This document shows positions 9,498 to 21,417 of a DNA stretch of 64,000 nucleotides, in pieces. The stretch's first letter is position 1. Every line of letters begins with the position of its first letter. Source of the DNA: Mesomycoplasma dispar (GTDB taxonomy: Bacteria > Bacillota_I > Bacilli_A > Mycoplasmatales > Metamycoplasmataceae); assembly GCF_000941075.1 (NCBI RefSeq), contig NZ_CP007229.1, positions 186,001 through 250,000 on the forward strand, given 5' to 3'. The notes beneath the pieces are model-generated. The model worked only from the letters and a program-made list of their open reading frames with translations. It did not search any database and had not been told where the DNA came from. A program made the position numbers and the translations under genes.

Positions 9498-10328
9498 ATG
9501 AAAAATTTAGAACTTATTAATCTTTTAAGTTTGGGTAATGTTGTTATTGCACAACTTTAGGAGAACCCTGAAGTCAAACTTAAAAATTTTATTTCTAAAG
9601 TTGAATCTAACATTTTAGATAAAATTCAAGACGAAGAAACAAAAAATTTATTAATAAAAGAGTTTGGGAATTCATTAGATTCACTAGATTCATTTACTTA
9701 TAAACAATTTAACTATATTTTTAGAGCTAGAGTCTTTGACAATCAAGATCAAAAAAACGCCACTTCTCAAAAACTTCGAGCAAATAGCGAAATCTACAAA
9801 AAATTTCAAGAACAAAAAAGTAAAAACTCTCGTAGAAGAGGAAAAAGAAGTTTGTTCACTGAATATCAAAGATTAACAATTGAGGATTGAATTGACCGAA
9901 TTCAAAGAACTATTGATGATAATAAATCAGAATCTAGACAAGCAAGAAGTGATAGCACCGCACTTGGTATTGGAGGAGCAGCGACAGGTGTTACAGTTCT
10001 CGGACTTATTGGAGCCATTCCAACTGGCCCTATCGGATTATTAATAGCAATTTTTGGAGGGATAGCAACAGGAACTCAATTGGGTTTATCAATAGGATCG
10101 GTTGCGTTCAAATCTCCACATTATTGAAATAATGCTGAAAAAATAACACGAGAACTTGATAGTTTAAAAACTATTTTTCGGTCAATTAAGACTTCTAACA
10201 ACAGTGATTTAGAAGAAGGATTCAAAGAAAAAATCAAAAAAATTATAACTAATATAAATAAATTATCAGGTAATATAATAAACTTTGATGATTTTGATGT
10301 CGAGGAAATACTCGAAAGAGGGTACTAA
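9498..10328 (+). pseudogene. Hydrophobic-hairpin protein interrupted by an in-frame TAG
   Basis: The ATG has a strong site (TGGAGGT) upstream. Codon 21 is TAG (9558-9560); the same frame then stays open to TAA at 10326-10328, giving 276 residues if TAG is read through. After a charged helical region and a basic patch RRRGKRS (112-118) comes a Gly/Ala/Ile-rich stretch at about 155-204, broken at PTGP, which looks like a pair of membrane helices. The shape recalls pore-forming or holin-like proteins; this is inference only, with no family match. There is no good internal start after the TAG. Two membrane-protein genes follow 9 bp downstream. Confidence 0.55.
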
Positions 10329-10337
10329 TTTTATTTT

Positions 10338-11045
10338 ATGAAAGCCGTGACACTTTTTTTTAACTTGCATTTTAATAAACCTTTCTTTGCAAGAGTATAT
10401 TTAATGTCAGTATTTTTTTTATTTCTTCTCTCCGCATTTTCTATTACTATTTCTGTTTATGAACTAAATTATACAATATGAGATGTTTCATTATTAAATA
10501 AATGAAAAAAAATTATTACTTATACTTCAATATCAATAATTTTTATATTTCTTTTATACTTTTTAATAAAATACATAAGATTTATAAAAAAGTATAAAAA
10601 AGAAGCAACAAGTTTAACTAACCAGCAATTTGAAGAAAAATATAAGTGATTATTGAGTAAGTCGTTAGATAAATCAATATTTTTTTTGCTATTATCTGAG
10701 AAGGCTATTTTTGATATGGAAAATAACCTTGATAGAATTGAATTCAAAAGTGAAAAAAGAGATTTTTTATTCAAAGTTCATTATAAAACCTTTGTGCTGC
10801 ATGCAGTTTTTATATTTATAACGTTGATTTCTTTACTAATACTAACGATAATTATTGAAATTTTCCAACTTAAATTGTTTTGATTTTCTATTTATCTTGG
10901 AATTTTTGTAATAAGTCAAATAATCATTGTTCTAACCCGTAGATTTTTGAATAAAATATCAGTTCAACTCATAAAAAACCCAGTTGAACTTGTGTATAAT
11001 GATTATAAAGGAACGGTTGCAAGATTTTTTTTACCAAAAATATAA
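10338..11045 (+). CDS. Four-span membrane protein, paralogue 1
   Basis: 235 residues, family not recognised. Membrane spans at about 15-40 and 57-80, a charged cytoplasmic section at about 84-147, and spans at about 148-173 and 178-200. It shares a pattern with the next gene: KYKKE after span 2 (85-89), then TNQQFEEKYKWLL, EKRDFLFKVH before span 3, and YKGTVARFFLP at the C-terminus. The ATG is 9 bp after the upstream gene's stop, so it is co-transcribed with the TAG-interrupted gene. The pairing of a hydrophobic-hairpin protein with small multispan proteins would fit toxin and immunity roles, but this is speculation. Confidence 0.75.
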
Positions 11046-11120
11046 AATGTCAAATTCTAATTTTTAGTTTTTACTAACATATTTGAAATTTATTCCTAAT
11101 TTAAAAAAATATTTGTTAAA

Positions 11121-11858
11121 ATGAAATCAATTCTACTATTTTATAAGTTATTATTTTTTAAACCACTTTATGTTATCGCAACTTTTTTTCTATTTTTTAT
11201 TTTTGTATTAAGCACATCTTTTCAATTATTATTCCCTGAACATATACTTATTTTAAGAATATTTGTTTTTGGTTCTATTTTTTTGCTTGTTTTTCTTAAC
11301 TCTTCAAGATACATTTGATTTATTTCCAAATACAAAAAAGAGGTCTTGAATTTATCAAATGAAGAACTTAAAGAAAAGTATCCTCAACTTTTAAGAATTG
11401 AAAAAAATGTACCTCAAGTTACAAGAACAAGAAGTATTTTAACTTATGGTATTTGGTTAAGAAGTCAAATACCTTTAACTGCTTCCAAATTTAATGAACA
11501 AGATCTCGACTATGAAGAAAAACAAAAATTTTTATACAAAATTCATTTAAGATATTACATTGTTGAATCATTTTTAGTCGCTATTTGAATTGGATGCCTT
11601 ACTTTATTTTACTATTTTATGTTTACAACAACATATTCAGTTGCTATAACAAGAGATAATAATTTATCTGTTATTCCTGATATTACATATTCAATGATAG
11701 CTAGTATTATATTTTTTAGTATTGGTCTTGCCGCCGGAGTATGAATAGGTCAATCAAATCTCAAATTAATGCAAATTTCTAATAATCTTTTAACTGTTTC
11801 TGTTAAAGAATCTAAAAAATCCTATAAAAGTACACTTTTAAGATTCTATTTTCCTTAA
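11121..11858 (+). CDS. Four-span membrane protein, paralogue 2
   Basis: 245 residues with in-frame UGA at 11316 and 11586. Spans at about 9-37, 42-62, 146-172 and 190-210. Matches the preceding protein in layout and in short blocks: KYKKE (70-74), SNEELKEKYPQLL, EKQKFLYKIH and YKSTLLRFYFP. The two are therefore diverged tandem duplicates. The 75-bp gap to the upstream gene has no terminator, so the two probably share a transcript. Family unknown. Confidence 0.75.
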
Positions 11859-11978
11859 AATCTATCAAATTTTAAATTTTTTAGAAAATCAAATCAAAAA
11901 CAAAAATAAATTAACCCTTTTAAATCCAATTTTAACTAATTTGGGTTTTTCTTAAGTTAGTTTTTATGACATCTTTAT

Positions 11979-12009
11979 AAAAACGATAGTTTTAAAAACT
12001 ATCGTTTTT
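11979..12009. terminator. Bidirectional terminator
   Basis: Arms AAAAACGATAGTTT (11979-11992) and AAACTATCGTTTTT (11996-12009) are exact complements with T runs on either strand. It sits between convergent genes ending at 11858 and 12063. Confidence 0.85.
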
Positions 12010-12062
12010 TAAATCATTTTCACAATAAAAAGCAAAAATTTGATCTCAATTTAGAATTAACG

Positions 12063-13934
12063 TTAACCGCCAAAACCTAGAAACGCGGATATTTTAATAT
12101 GCGGGAATATTTTTGCAATTATTTTTGCAAACATATTATCAAATGTAATTTCTTTTTCTTTACCAGGCTCAGAAAGTTCTTGAAGAAGTTCTGCAATTCC
12201 ATCTAGAAGTACTTTTAAAATGTCTTCATTAGGATTATTTAAATAAGGTTTTAATTCTTCTTTTGCTAATTTTAAACCTTCTTCGGTTGTGCTAGAAGCA
12301 ATAGTTTTGAATAATTTATCAATTTTTTCAACGTTGACAAAAGCACTAAAAGATGAATTACCTAATAATTGCTTAACATTTATTTGACCTAAAATTTTTG
12401 AAGCAAAAATGTTAAGTAAAAATTTATCAACTGTTCTTTGATAAGGTTCGACATTTTTGTTTTGGTTTTTCTCAAATTCTGTTTCCTCATCAATAGAAGC
12501 AGATGTTTCCTTGTTGTCGTTTAATTTATCAATAAATTCCTGATTAGTTTTTGCAAATTGATCTATATCAATGACTCTTGAATAGGTTTTTTTGTCATTA
12601 GTAATATCATCGAATTGAGTTTTTTTACCAAAATCTGAAACAGTTGCATCTTGTTTTTCAGAATCTTGTACCAAAGCTAATTTTAAAAGAAGTTGATGCG
12701 CAATTTTTTTATACCCTTTTATGTTTGGGTGAAAATCAAATTTTGTTGCCGAATATTTGTTATCACCAACTTTTCAAACATTTTTATCGTAAACATCAAC
12801 GTAATTAACTGAATTTTTAATCGCAACTTCGCGAATTACTGAATTTATTCTTTGAATAACTTCGTTAAAATATTCAACTTCAACTCCAAATTCATTGTGC
12901 AAAAGATTTTTTAAAATTTTGGTTAAAACTGAATTTGGAATATTATAACCAATTAAGTTTATTCGTAAATTTCTATTTATACTTTTTAATTCATTAATTA
13001 AGTTGCTAAGATTTTTTTCTAGTTCTTTAAAAACTTTATCAACTTCTCTTTTTAGATAGACAGATATAAGTTTTTTAAACTCTTCCTTTTTTTTCGGTTC
13101 GCTTGGTGTAAGGAAACCTTTAAGTAATTGAGAGAAATCACCACCTAAAAGTCCTAAAATGCCAGAATTAGGTTTATTTTCTTTAGTTGATGACGAATCA
13201 TCAGTTGACTTGGAAGAGTCAGAATTCTCTTGATCTTTTTGATTATTAGTTGTGGAATTTTGCTTAGTTTTTTCTACTGATTTTTTATCTGTTGTATCAA
13301 CATCAGGAACTAATTTTTTAAGTCTTTCGATAGCATCAGAATTTTGACCTGGCAAAACAAAAGAAGCAAGTTTAGCAGCAACGAAAAATATATCGTTTGC
13401 ACCAAGAGTCATTGTTAAAAAATTAGCTTTTTTAATTTTTTCAATAAATTCTGGATAGGATGATTTATCAAATTTACCAAAAACTTTCTCAACATCACTT
13501 AAAGTTTCATTAGTCGAATACCCTGAAGCCAAACTGTTATCAGAAATTTTTCCATCTGGGTATTTTTGTGGATTTATTAAATGAAGTCAATTTTTTACTG
13601 TTGTTCCAGAAAAAGCCAAATTATCAAAGGAAACTAGTGAATCTTTTTTAAGTTTTTGCAAATAATATGCAAAAAAGGCTGGATATGATTGACCACTTAC
13701 ATTGCCATTTTGATCCATTTTACCTTGGAAATCTTGGTATGTATCCTGGTTAAATCCTGAAGTAACCGAATCACCAATTGCCAAATAATTAACTTTTGAA
13801 AGTAGTGAGAAATTTTCTTGAACTGAACAACCAGCAGCAACAAACGCTGAAAATGTTATAAAAGGCGCAAGTCCTAACGAAGTTGTTTCAAAAAACTTTT
13901 TTCAAAAAATGCGTTTTTTTGATTTAAACTTCAT
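12063..13934 (-). CDS. GDSL/SGNH-family esterase lipoprotein
   Basis: 623 residues. A surface lipoprotein predicted to hydrolyse lipid or carbohydrate esters. The signal peptide ends in the lipobox FVAAGC. Block I reads AIGDSVTSG (catalytic Ser), block III LGANDIF, and block V FDFHPNIKGY (Asp/His). A Ser/Asn/Lys-rich low-complexity insert (about 215-265) splits the catalytic domain. After block V a Lys/Glu-rich region of about 200 residues has no recognised domain. UGA codons encode Trp at KNWLHL and NVWKVG. The nearest upstream gene on this strand is glyA. Confidence 0.88.
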
Positions 13935-13970
13935 GTTCTTTCCTTTCATATTTCGATACAAAATATATTA

Positions 13971-13998
13971 ATTATACCAAATTTACTGCAAAAAACAA
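13971..13998 (-). promoter_or_regulatory. Promoter of the GDSL lipoprotein gene
   Basis: On the minus strand TATAAT (13971-13976), preceded by TGG, and TTGTTT (13993-13998) are separated by 16 bp. It lies 37 bp before the ATG, which has GAAAGGAAAG as ribosome-binding site. Confidence 0.6.
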
Positions 13999-14108
13999 GG
14001 GCAAATACCGATCAAAAACTAGAAAACTGCCAGATTTTATTTAATTATTTCATTTTTTATATTATAAAAAGGAAAAAACTGTGAAAATAAGTTAATTCTC
14101 TAAACTTT

Positions 14109-15365
14109 CTAAATTCAATAACTTCTTTTAATTGGAAAATCTTGTGCTAATTTTCCCACTTTTGCTTTAATTTCCTTAATTTCTAAAGAAGTTAATTCCT
14201 TTTTTTTAAGCACAAAATCAATTATTTCTACTATTTGGCTAAATTCGTTTTCCTTAAATCCGCGCGAAGTCATTGCTGGAGTGCCAAAACGAAGTCCTGA
14301 TGTCACGAAAGGGCTGAGTGAATCGTTAGGGATTGTGTTTTTATTTGTAATAATATTAACTGATTCTAATAAAATTTGCGCCTGTTTACCGTTTAAATTA
14401 TAGGAACTAAAAACATCAATAACAAAAAGGTGGTTTTCTGTTCCGTTTGATATAATTCTAACACCTTTTTTTGCAAATTCATTAGCAAAATGCTTGGCAT
14501 TTTTTACAATTTGTGCAGAATATTCAACAAATCAAGGTTGTAAAGCTTCATTAAAAGCAACAGCTTTGGCAGCAATTGTATTAAAAAGCGGACCTCCTTG
14601 AAGCCCAGGAAAAACCACTTTATCAATTTTGGCAGCAATTTCTTCATCATCTGTTAAAATCAGCCCGCCTCTTGGACCCCGCAAAGTTTTTTGCGTTGTC
14701 GCTGTTATTATATGGGCAAATCCGACTGGTGAAGAATGAACTTTTGCGGCGATCAGACCAGCAATATGGGCAATATCGGCAAGTAAAAAAGCACCAACTT
14801 TATCAGCAATTTCACGAAAACGGGCAAAATCAATCGTGCCTGAATAAGCTGAATAACCGCAAATAATTAAATTAGGCTTTGTTTTTATAGCTATTTTTTC
14901 AATTTCATCATAATCAAGAAGTTCGTTTTCGTTTAAAGAATAACTAAGCCCTGAATAAAACATGCCTGAAAAATTAACTTTATAACCGTGAGTTAAATGT
15001 CCGCCCGATTTTAAATCAAGTCCAAGAATTTTATCACCTGGTTTTAAAAGCGCACCAAAAACAGCGGCATTTGCGCTTGATCCTGAATAAGGTTGCACAT
15101 TTGCAAACTTAGTACCAAAAAGTTTTTTCGCTCTCTCAATTGCAATTTGCTCAATTTGATCAATAAATTGACATCCGCCATAATAACGTTTTCCTGGATA
15201 TCCTTCTCCATATTTATTATTTGGACTTGTGCCATTCGCAATTAGAACGTCTTGAGAAGCATAATTTTCACTTGCGATTAGTTCGATTTGCTGATTTTGT
15301 CTTTTAGATTCTAAATTGATTAAATTGGTAATTTCTTTATCATTCAGTTTGACTCTTCTATACAT
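14109..15365 (-). CDS. glyA: Serine hydroxymethyltransferase
   Basis: 418 residues, usual length for the family. Interconverts serine and glycine while loading one-carbon units on tetrahydrofolate; needs PLP. Visible motifs include [29 protein letters not shown] and the PLP-lysine region [13 protein letters not shown]. The ATG at 15363-15365 ([12 protein letters not shown]) is chosen because homology begins there; a longer frame to 15440 adds a hydrophobic stretch unlike any SHMT. UGA is read as Trp at 14529 and at the end (SYWI). The start has no ribosome-binding site, as the promoter entry explains. Confidence 0.95.
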
Positions 15366-15377
15366 TTTAGATAAATA

Positions 15378-15383
15378 ATTATA
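15378..15383 (-). promoter_or_regulatory. glyA -10 element, implying a leaderless transcript
   Basis: TATAAT on the minus strand ends 12 bp before the glyA ATG. A start site 6-7 nt downstream would leave a leader of about five bases, and no GGAG-like site is present. Confidence 0.55.
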
Positions 15384-15510
15384 CACTAAAAAACTAAAAA
15401 AGAAAGAAAAATAAATTTTAGCGAACCAAATTAGCAGCATTATCGCCCTTTTGTAATCAGAAACTAATTTAAAGCCAGAGCAAAAAATTTTCTTATTTAT
15501 TAAATTATGG

Positions 15511-15516
15511 TATAAT
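15511..15516 (+). promoter_or_regulatory. secDF -10 element
   Basis: ATGG-TATAAT lies 24 bp before the secDF ATG, which follows AAAGGGAAGG. Confidence 0.6.
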
Positions 15517-15539
15517 TAAAAATTCTAGAAAGGGAAGGC

Positions 15540-18134
15540 ATGAAATTTCGTACTTTTTTTGCAAAGTTGTTTTCGCTCAATAGTTGAAAACGTTTTTTTC
15601 TTGCTTTTTTGACTTTTTCGCTTCTTGGAAGTGGTATTTTTTTAGTTTCAAATTATTATATTTCTAGAAATATTAACCGTTCAATTGAATACGGTGGTGG
15701 CGCTGAAGTTTTAGTTCAAGTTAAAACTTTAGACGGAAAAATTCCGTCAGCAAAAGTTGTAAACGAAGCTGATGCAGCGATTTTTCAACGTTTAACTGGT
15801 GGCGCTAACCTAAACGGAACAAGTGTTTTTACCGAAGGTGAAGGTAGAATTAGAATTTCACGAAATAAAATTTCAAACAACCGTGAATTAGAAAATTTTA
15901 TTCAAGAAATTGTTAACAAACCAGTTTTAACTATTACTGACACAAATACAAATCCGCTTTTTTTCGACGGAAAATTTGATAAAAATCTCACTTTAAAAAA
16001 TGGCGATGAGACAAATTGAGTTGTTCCTTTTGCCCCAGGTTCTGCAGTTTCGCAACCGAATCCGCAAAATCCTGCAAGTAATCAAGTATTAATTGAATTA
16101 AAAGATAACAAAGCGCAACTTGAGTGATCAAAAGCAACTGAATATATTTCAAAATTAGGTCGCGGTAGAAACCGAATTTTAATTTGGTCAAATATTGCCG
16201 AACTAAAAAAGATGGCAAAGGAAAAATTTCCAAAAGAATGAGCAAAAGCTAATGAAAATATTTACAATTTTGTTCATGTTGGTGAAAGAACTACTCCTCA
16301 ATTTTTGCCAGGAAATAAAATTTTGCGACCTGAACTTAAAAAATTTCAATTTGATGCTAAAAGGTATTTAATTTCTGATGCTACCGTCACCCAAGCGCTA
16401 AACGGAAAATCATTCGTGATTACAGGAAGATTTAGTCCACAAGAAGCAAAACAATTAGCACTTGATATTAATTACGGAACCGCTGATTATAAATTAGATT
16501 TTCTATCAGCATCTTTTGTTAGTAAAACAAAATCAGATTCAGCATTTATCGCTGGATGAGTCGCAATTGGCCTTGCAATTGCGATAATTTCTTTATTCTT
16601 AATCGTAAATTACGGACTTTTGGGTGCGCTGGCTACAATTTCACTTGCATTATATGTGTTTTTAACGCTTCTTTTTTTTACAATCGTTCGTGGAGAATAT
16701 TCGCCAATCACGATTTCAGCTCTTGTTGTTGGAATTGGGATGAACATTGATGCAAACGTCATTAGTTTTGAGCTATTCAAGTCGCGAATTTATAACGGAA
16801 GCAGCGTCATGAAAGCAAATTATCAAGCTAATCGTTCTTCCTTTAACGCGATTTTAGACTCGAATATTACAACTTTAATTGCTGCGCTTGTTTTGTTCTT
16901 CTTTGGAACAAAAAACGTTAAAAGTTTTTCAATTACACTTATTTTTTCTATCATTTTCACATTAATTGTCACGATTGGTTTTACAAAATTTTTTACAAAC
17001 TTTGTCTTAAAAACTAATTTCTTTCAAAATAATAAAAAACTTTGACTCTTAGGTATTAAAAATTACTATTTAAAAAAATACGAACGTGGTTACAATTCTA
17101 TTTATTCGCGAATCGACTATGAAAAAATTTATAAATACTCAAGATGACTGCCGCTTGTTTTATTTTTAGGTTCGATAATTGTTTTTGCAATTTTTGCGGG
17201 AATTTACAAATCAGTTGGGGCTGGATTTAATTTAGCAATCGATTTTAGTGGCGGGACTAACTTGCTAATCGAAAGTTCGAATTCAAGTTATGATTTAATT
17301 ACAAAAGAAAAAGCTGAAAAAATCATAGGTTTCTTAAACTCACAAGATATAAATAAATCAAATTCAACAATTTTACTAAATCCTTTAAATGAAAATGGAA
17401 CTATTTTTAACATTGAAGTTAAAACAAAACTAGATTTATCAGCAAAACTTGCTTCACTAAATTCAACAATACAAAATAATTTTTCAAATATTCGAATGAC
17501 AAATTATTCAATTTCCAACGAAGAAGCACAGAAATTAATTTTCAACGCGATTCTTTCTGTTGGAATTGCCCTTATTTTTGTAACTATTTTTACATTAATA
17601 CGCTTTAAATGAACTTTTTCGCTTGCAATTATTTTTTCACTTCTTTTCAATGTTTTGATGGTTATTTGTGCAATCATTATCACCCGAATCCAGATATCAC
17701 AAAATTTAGTCGTGGCAATTCTCACTTTAATTGGTTATACCGTAAATGATACAATTGTTGTTTTTGATCGGGTAAAAGCAAGATTTAACGAAATTAACCA
17801 TAGCGACATTTATAAACTTGATAAAATTAAAGAAATTTCAACAAGCGCAATTAAAGAAACAGCAAAAAGATCTGTTTATACGTCATTAACAACAATTTTA
17901 ACAATCGCAGTTTTAATGATTTTCTATCAATCAATCGATATTATTTTTAGTTTGACAATGCTAATCGGAATTATAATCGGAACTTATTCTTCTTTATTTA
18001 TTGCAACACGAATTTGAGTTAAACTTGAATGATATCGTAATCGTAAAAAAGAAAAAAGAATTAATAGCAAATATTGAAATGTGCAAAAAATTTATGAGCA
18101 AACTTTTGCAAATATTAACGATTATGAAAAATAA
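15540..18134 (+). CDS. secDF: Protein translocase SecD-SecF fusion
   Basis: 864 residues. An RND-type membrane protein that helps SecYEG release exported proteins. The SecD half has one N-terminal span (about 19-38), a large outer domain, and spans with the motif GIGMNIDANVI. The SecF half starts near residue 535, has the outer-domain motif AIDFSGGTN, and carries GYTVNDTIVVFDRV in its fourth span region. Many UGA codons encode Trp. A terminator follows directly. Divergent from glyA with 174 bp between the starts. Confidence 0.95.
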
Positions 18135-18137
18135 TCT

Positions 18138-18183
18138 AAATCACCATTTTTACCGAAAAACATCATAAAAATGGTGATTTTTT
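18138..18183 (+). terminator. secDF terminator
   Basis: Arms AAATCACCATTTTT (18138-18151) and AAAAATGGTGATTT (18167-18180), followed by T's. Confidence 0.85.
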
Positions 18184-18224
18184 AATATTTTATTTTTTAG
18201 TGTCAATTTAAAATAAGGGAAAAA

Positions 18225-19511
18225 ATGGAAAGAAAATTGAACTTATGCCCAAAAGGAACTTATGATCTTTTTGAAGAAAACGGCAGAATTTTCCTTAATG
18301 TTCGCAAAGTTTTTTTTGAATTAGCCGAAAAATTTAATTTTTCTTATATTGAAACGCCAATTTTCGAATATGCTACTATTTTTCAAACAACTAACGAAAT
18401 TTCCGACATTGTTACAAAAGAATTATACAAATTCAACGACAAATCTAACCGCCAATTAGCATTAAGACCAGAGGGAACAGCGCCAATTATGCGTGCCGTT
18501 TCGCAGCATAAATTACACCAAAATGAAAAAAAACTTTTCTATTTTGGTCCGATGTTTCGTTATGAAAATCCACAAAAAGGCCGTTTTCGCCAATTTTACC
18601 AAGCAGGTTTTGAAATTATCAATTATAAAAACAACTCACTTGAATTTCAAATTCTTGAAATTATCATTCTAATTAGGGAAATTCTTAAAAATCTTGGGAT
18701 AAATAACTACGAACTCAAAATCAATTTTCTTTCTAATTCGGAAACAAGAGCAAAATATACAAAAAATTTAAGTGAATATTTCCAAAAATTTACTGACAAA
18801 CTTGAAGTAATTTCTAGGTCTAGAATTAAAAACAATCCGTTACGAATTCTTGATGACAAAATCGAATCAGAAAAAGACTTTGTTAAATTAGCGCCTAAAA
18901 TAAACACTTTTTGATCAGATGAAGATCAAAATAAATTTTATTTAATAATTTCAACCCTTGACAAATTTAAAATTCCCTATACAATCGACTACAATTTGGT
19001 ACGCGGACTTGATTATTATGATGATTTTGTCTTTGAATTTATTGATATTTCAAAAACTTTAGGAGCAAAATTAACTCTTGTCGGTGGTGGTTGTTATAAC
19101 AATCTTCCTTTAAAATTTGGTCTTGATAATTTTAAAAGCATCGGTATGGCTTTCGGAATTGAGCGCTTAATCGAAATTATCAAGTCCAATTCAAGATTAA
19201 TTACAAAAAATCTTGACTTTTTTTTAATAGGGTTTAATCACAGCGAAATCCTTAAGAATTTTGAACTAGCGAACTTATTGCGAAAAGAAAATTTCAAAGT
19301 TGATCTAAATAAAGTTCCACTTTCAATTAACAAAGGTTTTCAAAAGGCAAAAAAATCAACTGCTAAATTTGCTTTTTTCTTCGAAAAAAACCAAAATGAA
19401 AATTATATTTCCCTTAAAAATTTGCAAACTGGAAAAAACAGCGAAATTTTACTTACAAAAATTGACTTTGAAGATCTAAAAAAAATCATAAATGGAGAAA
19501 AAAATGTATAA
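18225..19511 (+). CDS. hisS: Histidyl-tRNA synthetase
   Basis: 428 residues, class II aminoacyl-tRNA synthetase. Motif 1 region ALRPEGTAPIMRA, motif 2 FGPMFRYENPQKGRFRQFYQ, the histidine-binding block GLDYYDDFVFEF, and motif 3 GMAFGIERL are all present; an anticodon-binding domain follows. An in-frame UGA at 18912 is Trp. Its stop overlaps the start of aspS by 8 bp. Confidence 0.96.
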
Positions 19512-21213
19512 TTCCAGAACTTTATCAAAATCAGAAATCGGTAAAACTGTTTCAATCCAAGGTTGAGTGCAAAATATTAGGAAAATTAAAGGTAAAACTT
19601 TTGTTGTAATCCGCGACTATTACGGAATTTTTCAAGTTGTCATCGATGAAAATTCAAAAACAGACAAGTTTTCCAAAGAATCTGTTGTTAAAGTTCAAGG
19701 TATTCTTGCTTTACGAATAAGTCCAAATCACAAAATCCATAACGGCGATCTTGAAATAATAGTTAAAAATTTAGAAACTATTTCTTTTGCCCAGCAAATT
19801 CCTTTTGAAATTAATAACGAACTTTTTGTAAACGAAGATTTAAGACTTCAGTTTCGCTATTTGGATTTGCGACGCGAAACGATGAAAGAAAATTTAATTT
19901 TTCGCTACAAAATTTTCCACCACATCCGTTGCTTTTTATATGAAAATAATTTCATTGAAATTGAAACACCAATTTTGTCAAAGTCAACCCCAGAAGGTGC
20001 AAGGTCATTTTTAGTGCCAACTCGTCAAAAAGGGAAATTTTTTGCCTTGCCACAATCACCACAAATTTATAAGCAACTTTTAATGGTTTCAGGTTTTGAA
20101 AAATACTTTCAATTTGCACGTGTTTTCCGTGATGAAGATTTACGAAGAGATCGACAATTCGAATTTTCACAACTTGACCTAGAATTTGGTTTTGGCAATT
20201 TTGATCTAATTTCGCAACAAATCGAAAATTTAATAAGAAATTTATGAGCAAAAACCTTCCCTGATTTAACTATTGATTTCCCAAAACTTGACTATTGAGA
20301 AGTAATTAAACAATACGGAACTGACAAACCTGATCTTCGTTTTGCAAACAAACTATTTGATTTAGATTTCCTAGATAATTCTAGCCCACTTTTCCAAGGG
20401 AAAACTCGTGGAATTTTCCTTGAAAAAGTCCTAATTACAAAAGCTGATTACCGAATTTTTGTTGAAAAAATTCAACAAAACAAAGCGAATAAACTTTTAT
20501 ATACACACATTTTTGATAGTAAAATTTCCTATTCATCTTTTAAAGTAGAACAAAATCCTTTAATGAAAAGCAAAATTGAAAACTGACTTTTAGAAAATAA
20601 TTACCAAAACGGAACGCTTTTTCTAATTTCCGATGAATACCAAAATTGTTCACAAGCACTTGGAGCACTCAGAACTTTACTAGCAACCAAATACAATTTA
20701 ATTAACACGAATGAATTTAGGTTTGCCTGAATTATTAACTGGCCACTTTTTGAATTAGACGCTGAATCAAAGCTTACATCAGCACATCATCCTTTCACCG
20801 CACCAACAGATGAAAGCAAACATTTTTTAGACAATGAACCTCTAAAAACACAAGCACAAGCTTATGACTTAGTTCTTAACGGTTTTGAACTAGGATCAGG
20901 TTCGATTAGAATCCACAACTCAGAATTACAAAGCAAAATCTTTCAAATTCTAGGATTAAAGCAAGAGCAAATTAACCTTGAATTTGGTGCGCTTTTGCGC
21001 GCTTTTAATTACGGAGTTCCCCCTCATGGCGGCTTTGCTTTTGGACTTGACCGTTTAATAATGATTCTAAAAAACACTGAATCAATTCGTGATGTAATTG
21101 CTTTTCCTGTCAATTCTAAAGGTTTGGATTTATTACTTGATTCGCCAACAGAAATTAGTCCTAAAATCCTTTCGGAATTCGATTTGCAAATGGTTGAAAA
21201 AAACGAAAATTAA
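19504..21213 (+). CDS. aspS: Aspartyl-tRNA synthetase
   Basis: 569 residues. N-terminal OB-fold (WVQNIRKIKGKTFVVIRDYYG) for the anticodon, then the class II core: the aspartate flipping-loop STPEGARSF, motif 2 FRDEDLRRDRQFEFSQ, and motif 3 GGFAFGLDRL. The bacterial insertion domain lies between motifs 2 and 3. The ATG at 19504 lies inside hisS, with AATGGAG as ribosome-binding site. hisS-aspS form an operon, a common pairing in Firmicutes and mollicutes. Confidence 0.96.
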
Positions 21214-21214
21214 T

Positions 21215-21417
21215 TTGGAAAAATTAAGCTAATGTGGTAAAATTTAAAAGCATTTTTAAATTAACAGCATTAGATAATTTTAGAAAAAATTCAAAATTTG
21301 CAAAGATTTGCGAGTAATTAGCTGTGAATGAAAGCATTAGATTTTGAATTAATTTAAAGGTTATCTAGTTTTCTCTTTTTAGTCTAAAAATGCAAATTCA
21401 AAGTTAAAAGGAGAAAA
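21215..21417 (+). promoter_or_regulatory. rpsD promoter and long leader
   Basis: TTGGAA (21215-21220) and TAAAAT (21238-21243) are 17 bp apart. The leader is about 165 nt and contains the direct repeat AGCATTAGAT (near 21265 and 21335). S4 controls its own mRNA in other bacteria; a regulatory fold here is an inference. Confidence 0.55.

Noticed and set aside
12774-13532. GDSL lipoprotein split into three genes
   Set aside because: All pieces share one frame and are separated only by UGA codons.
15366-15440. N-terminal membrane extension of SHMT
   Set aside because: SHMT is cytosolic and homology starts at 15365; the extension crosses the -10 element.
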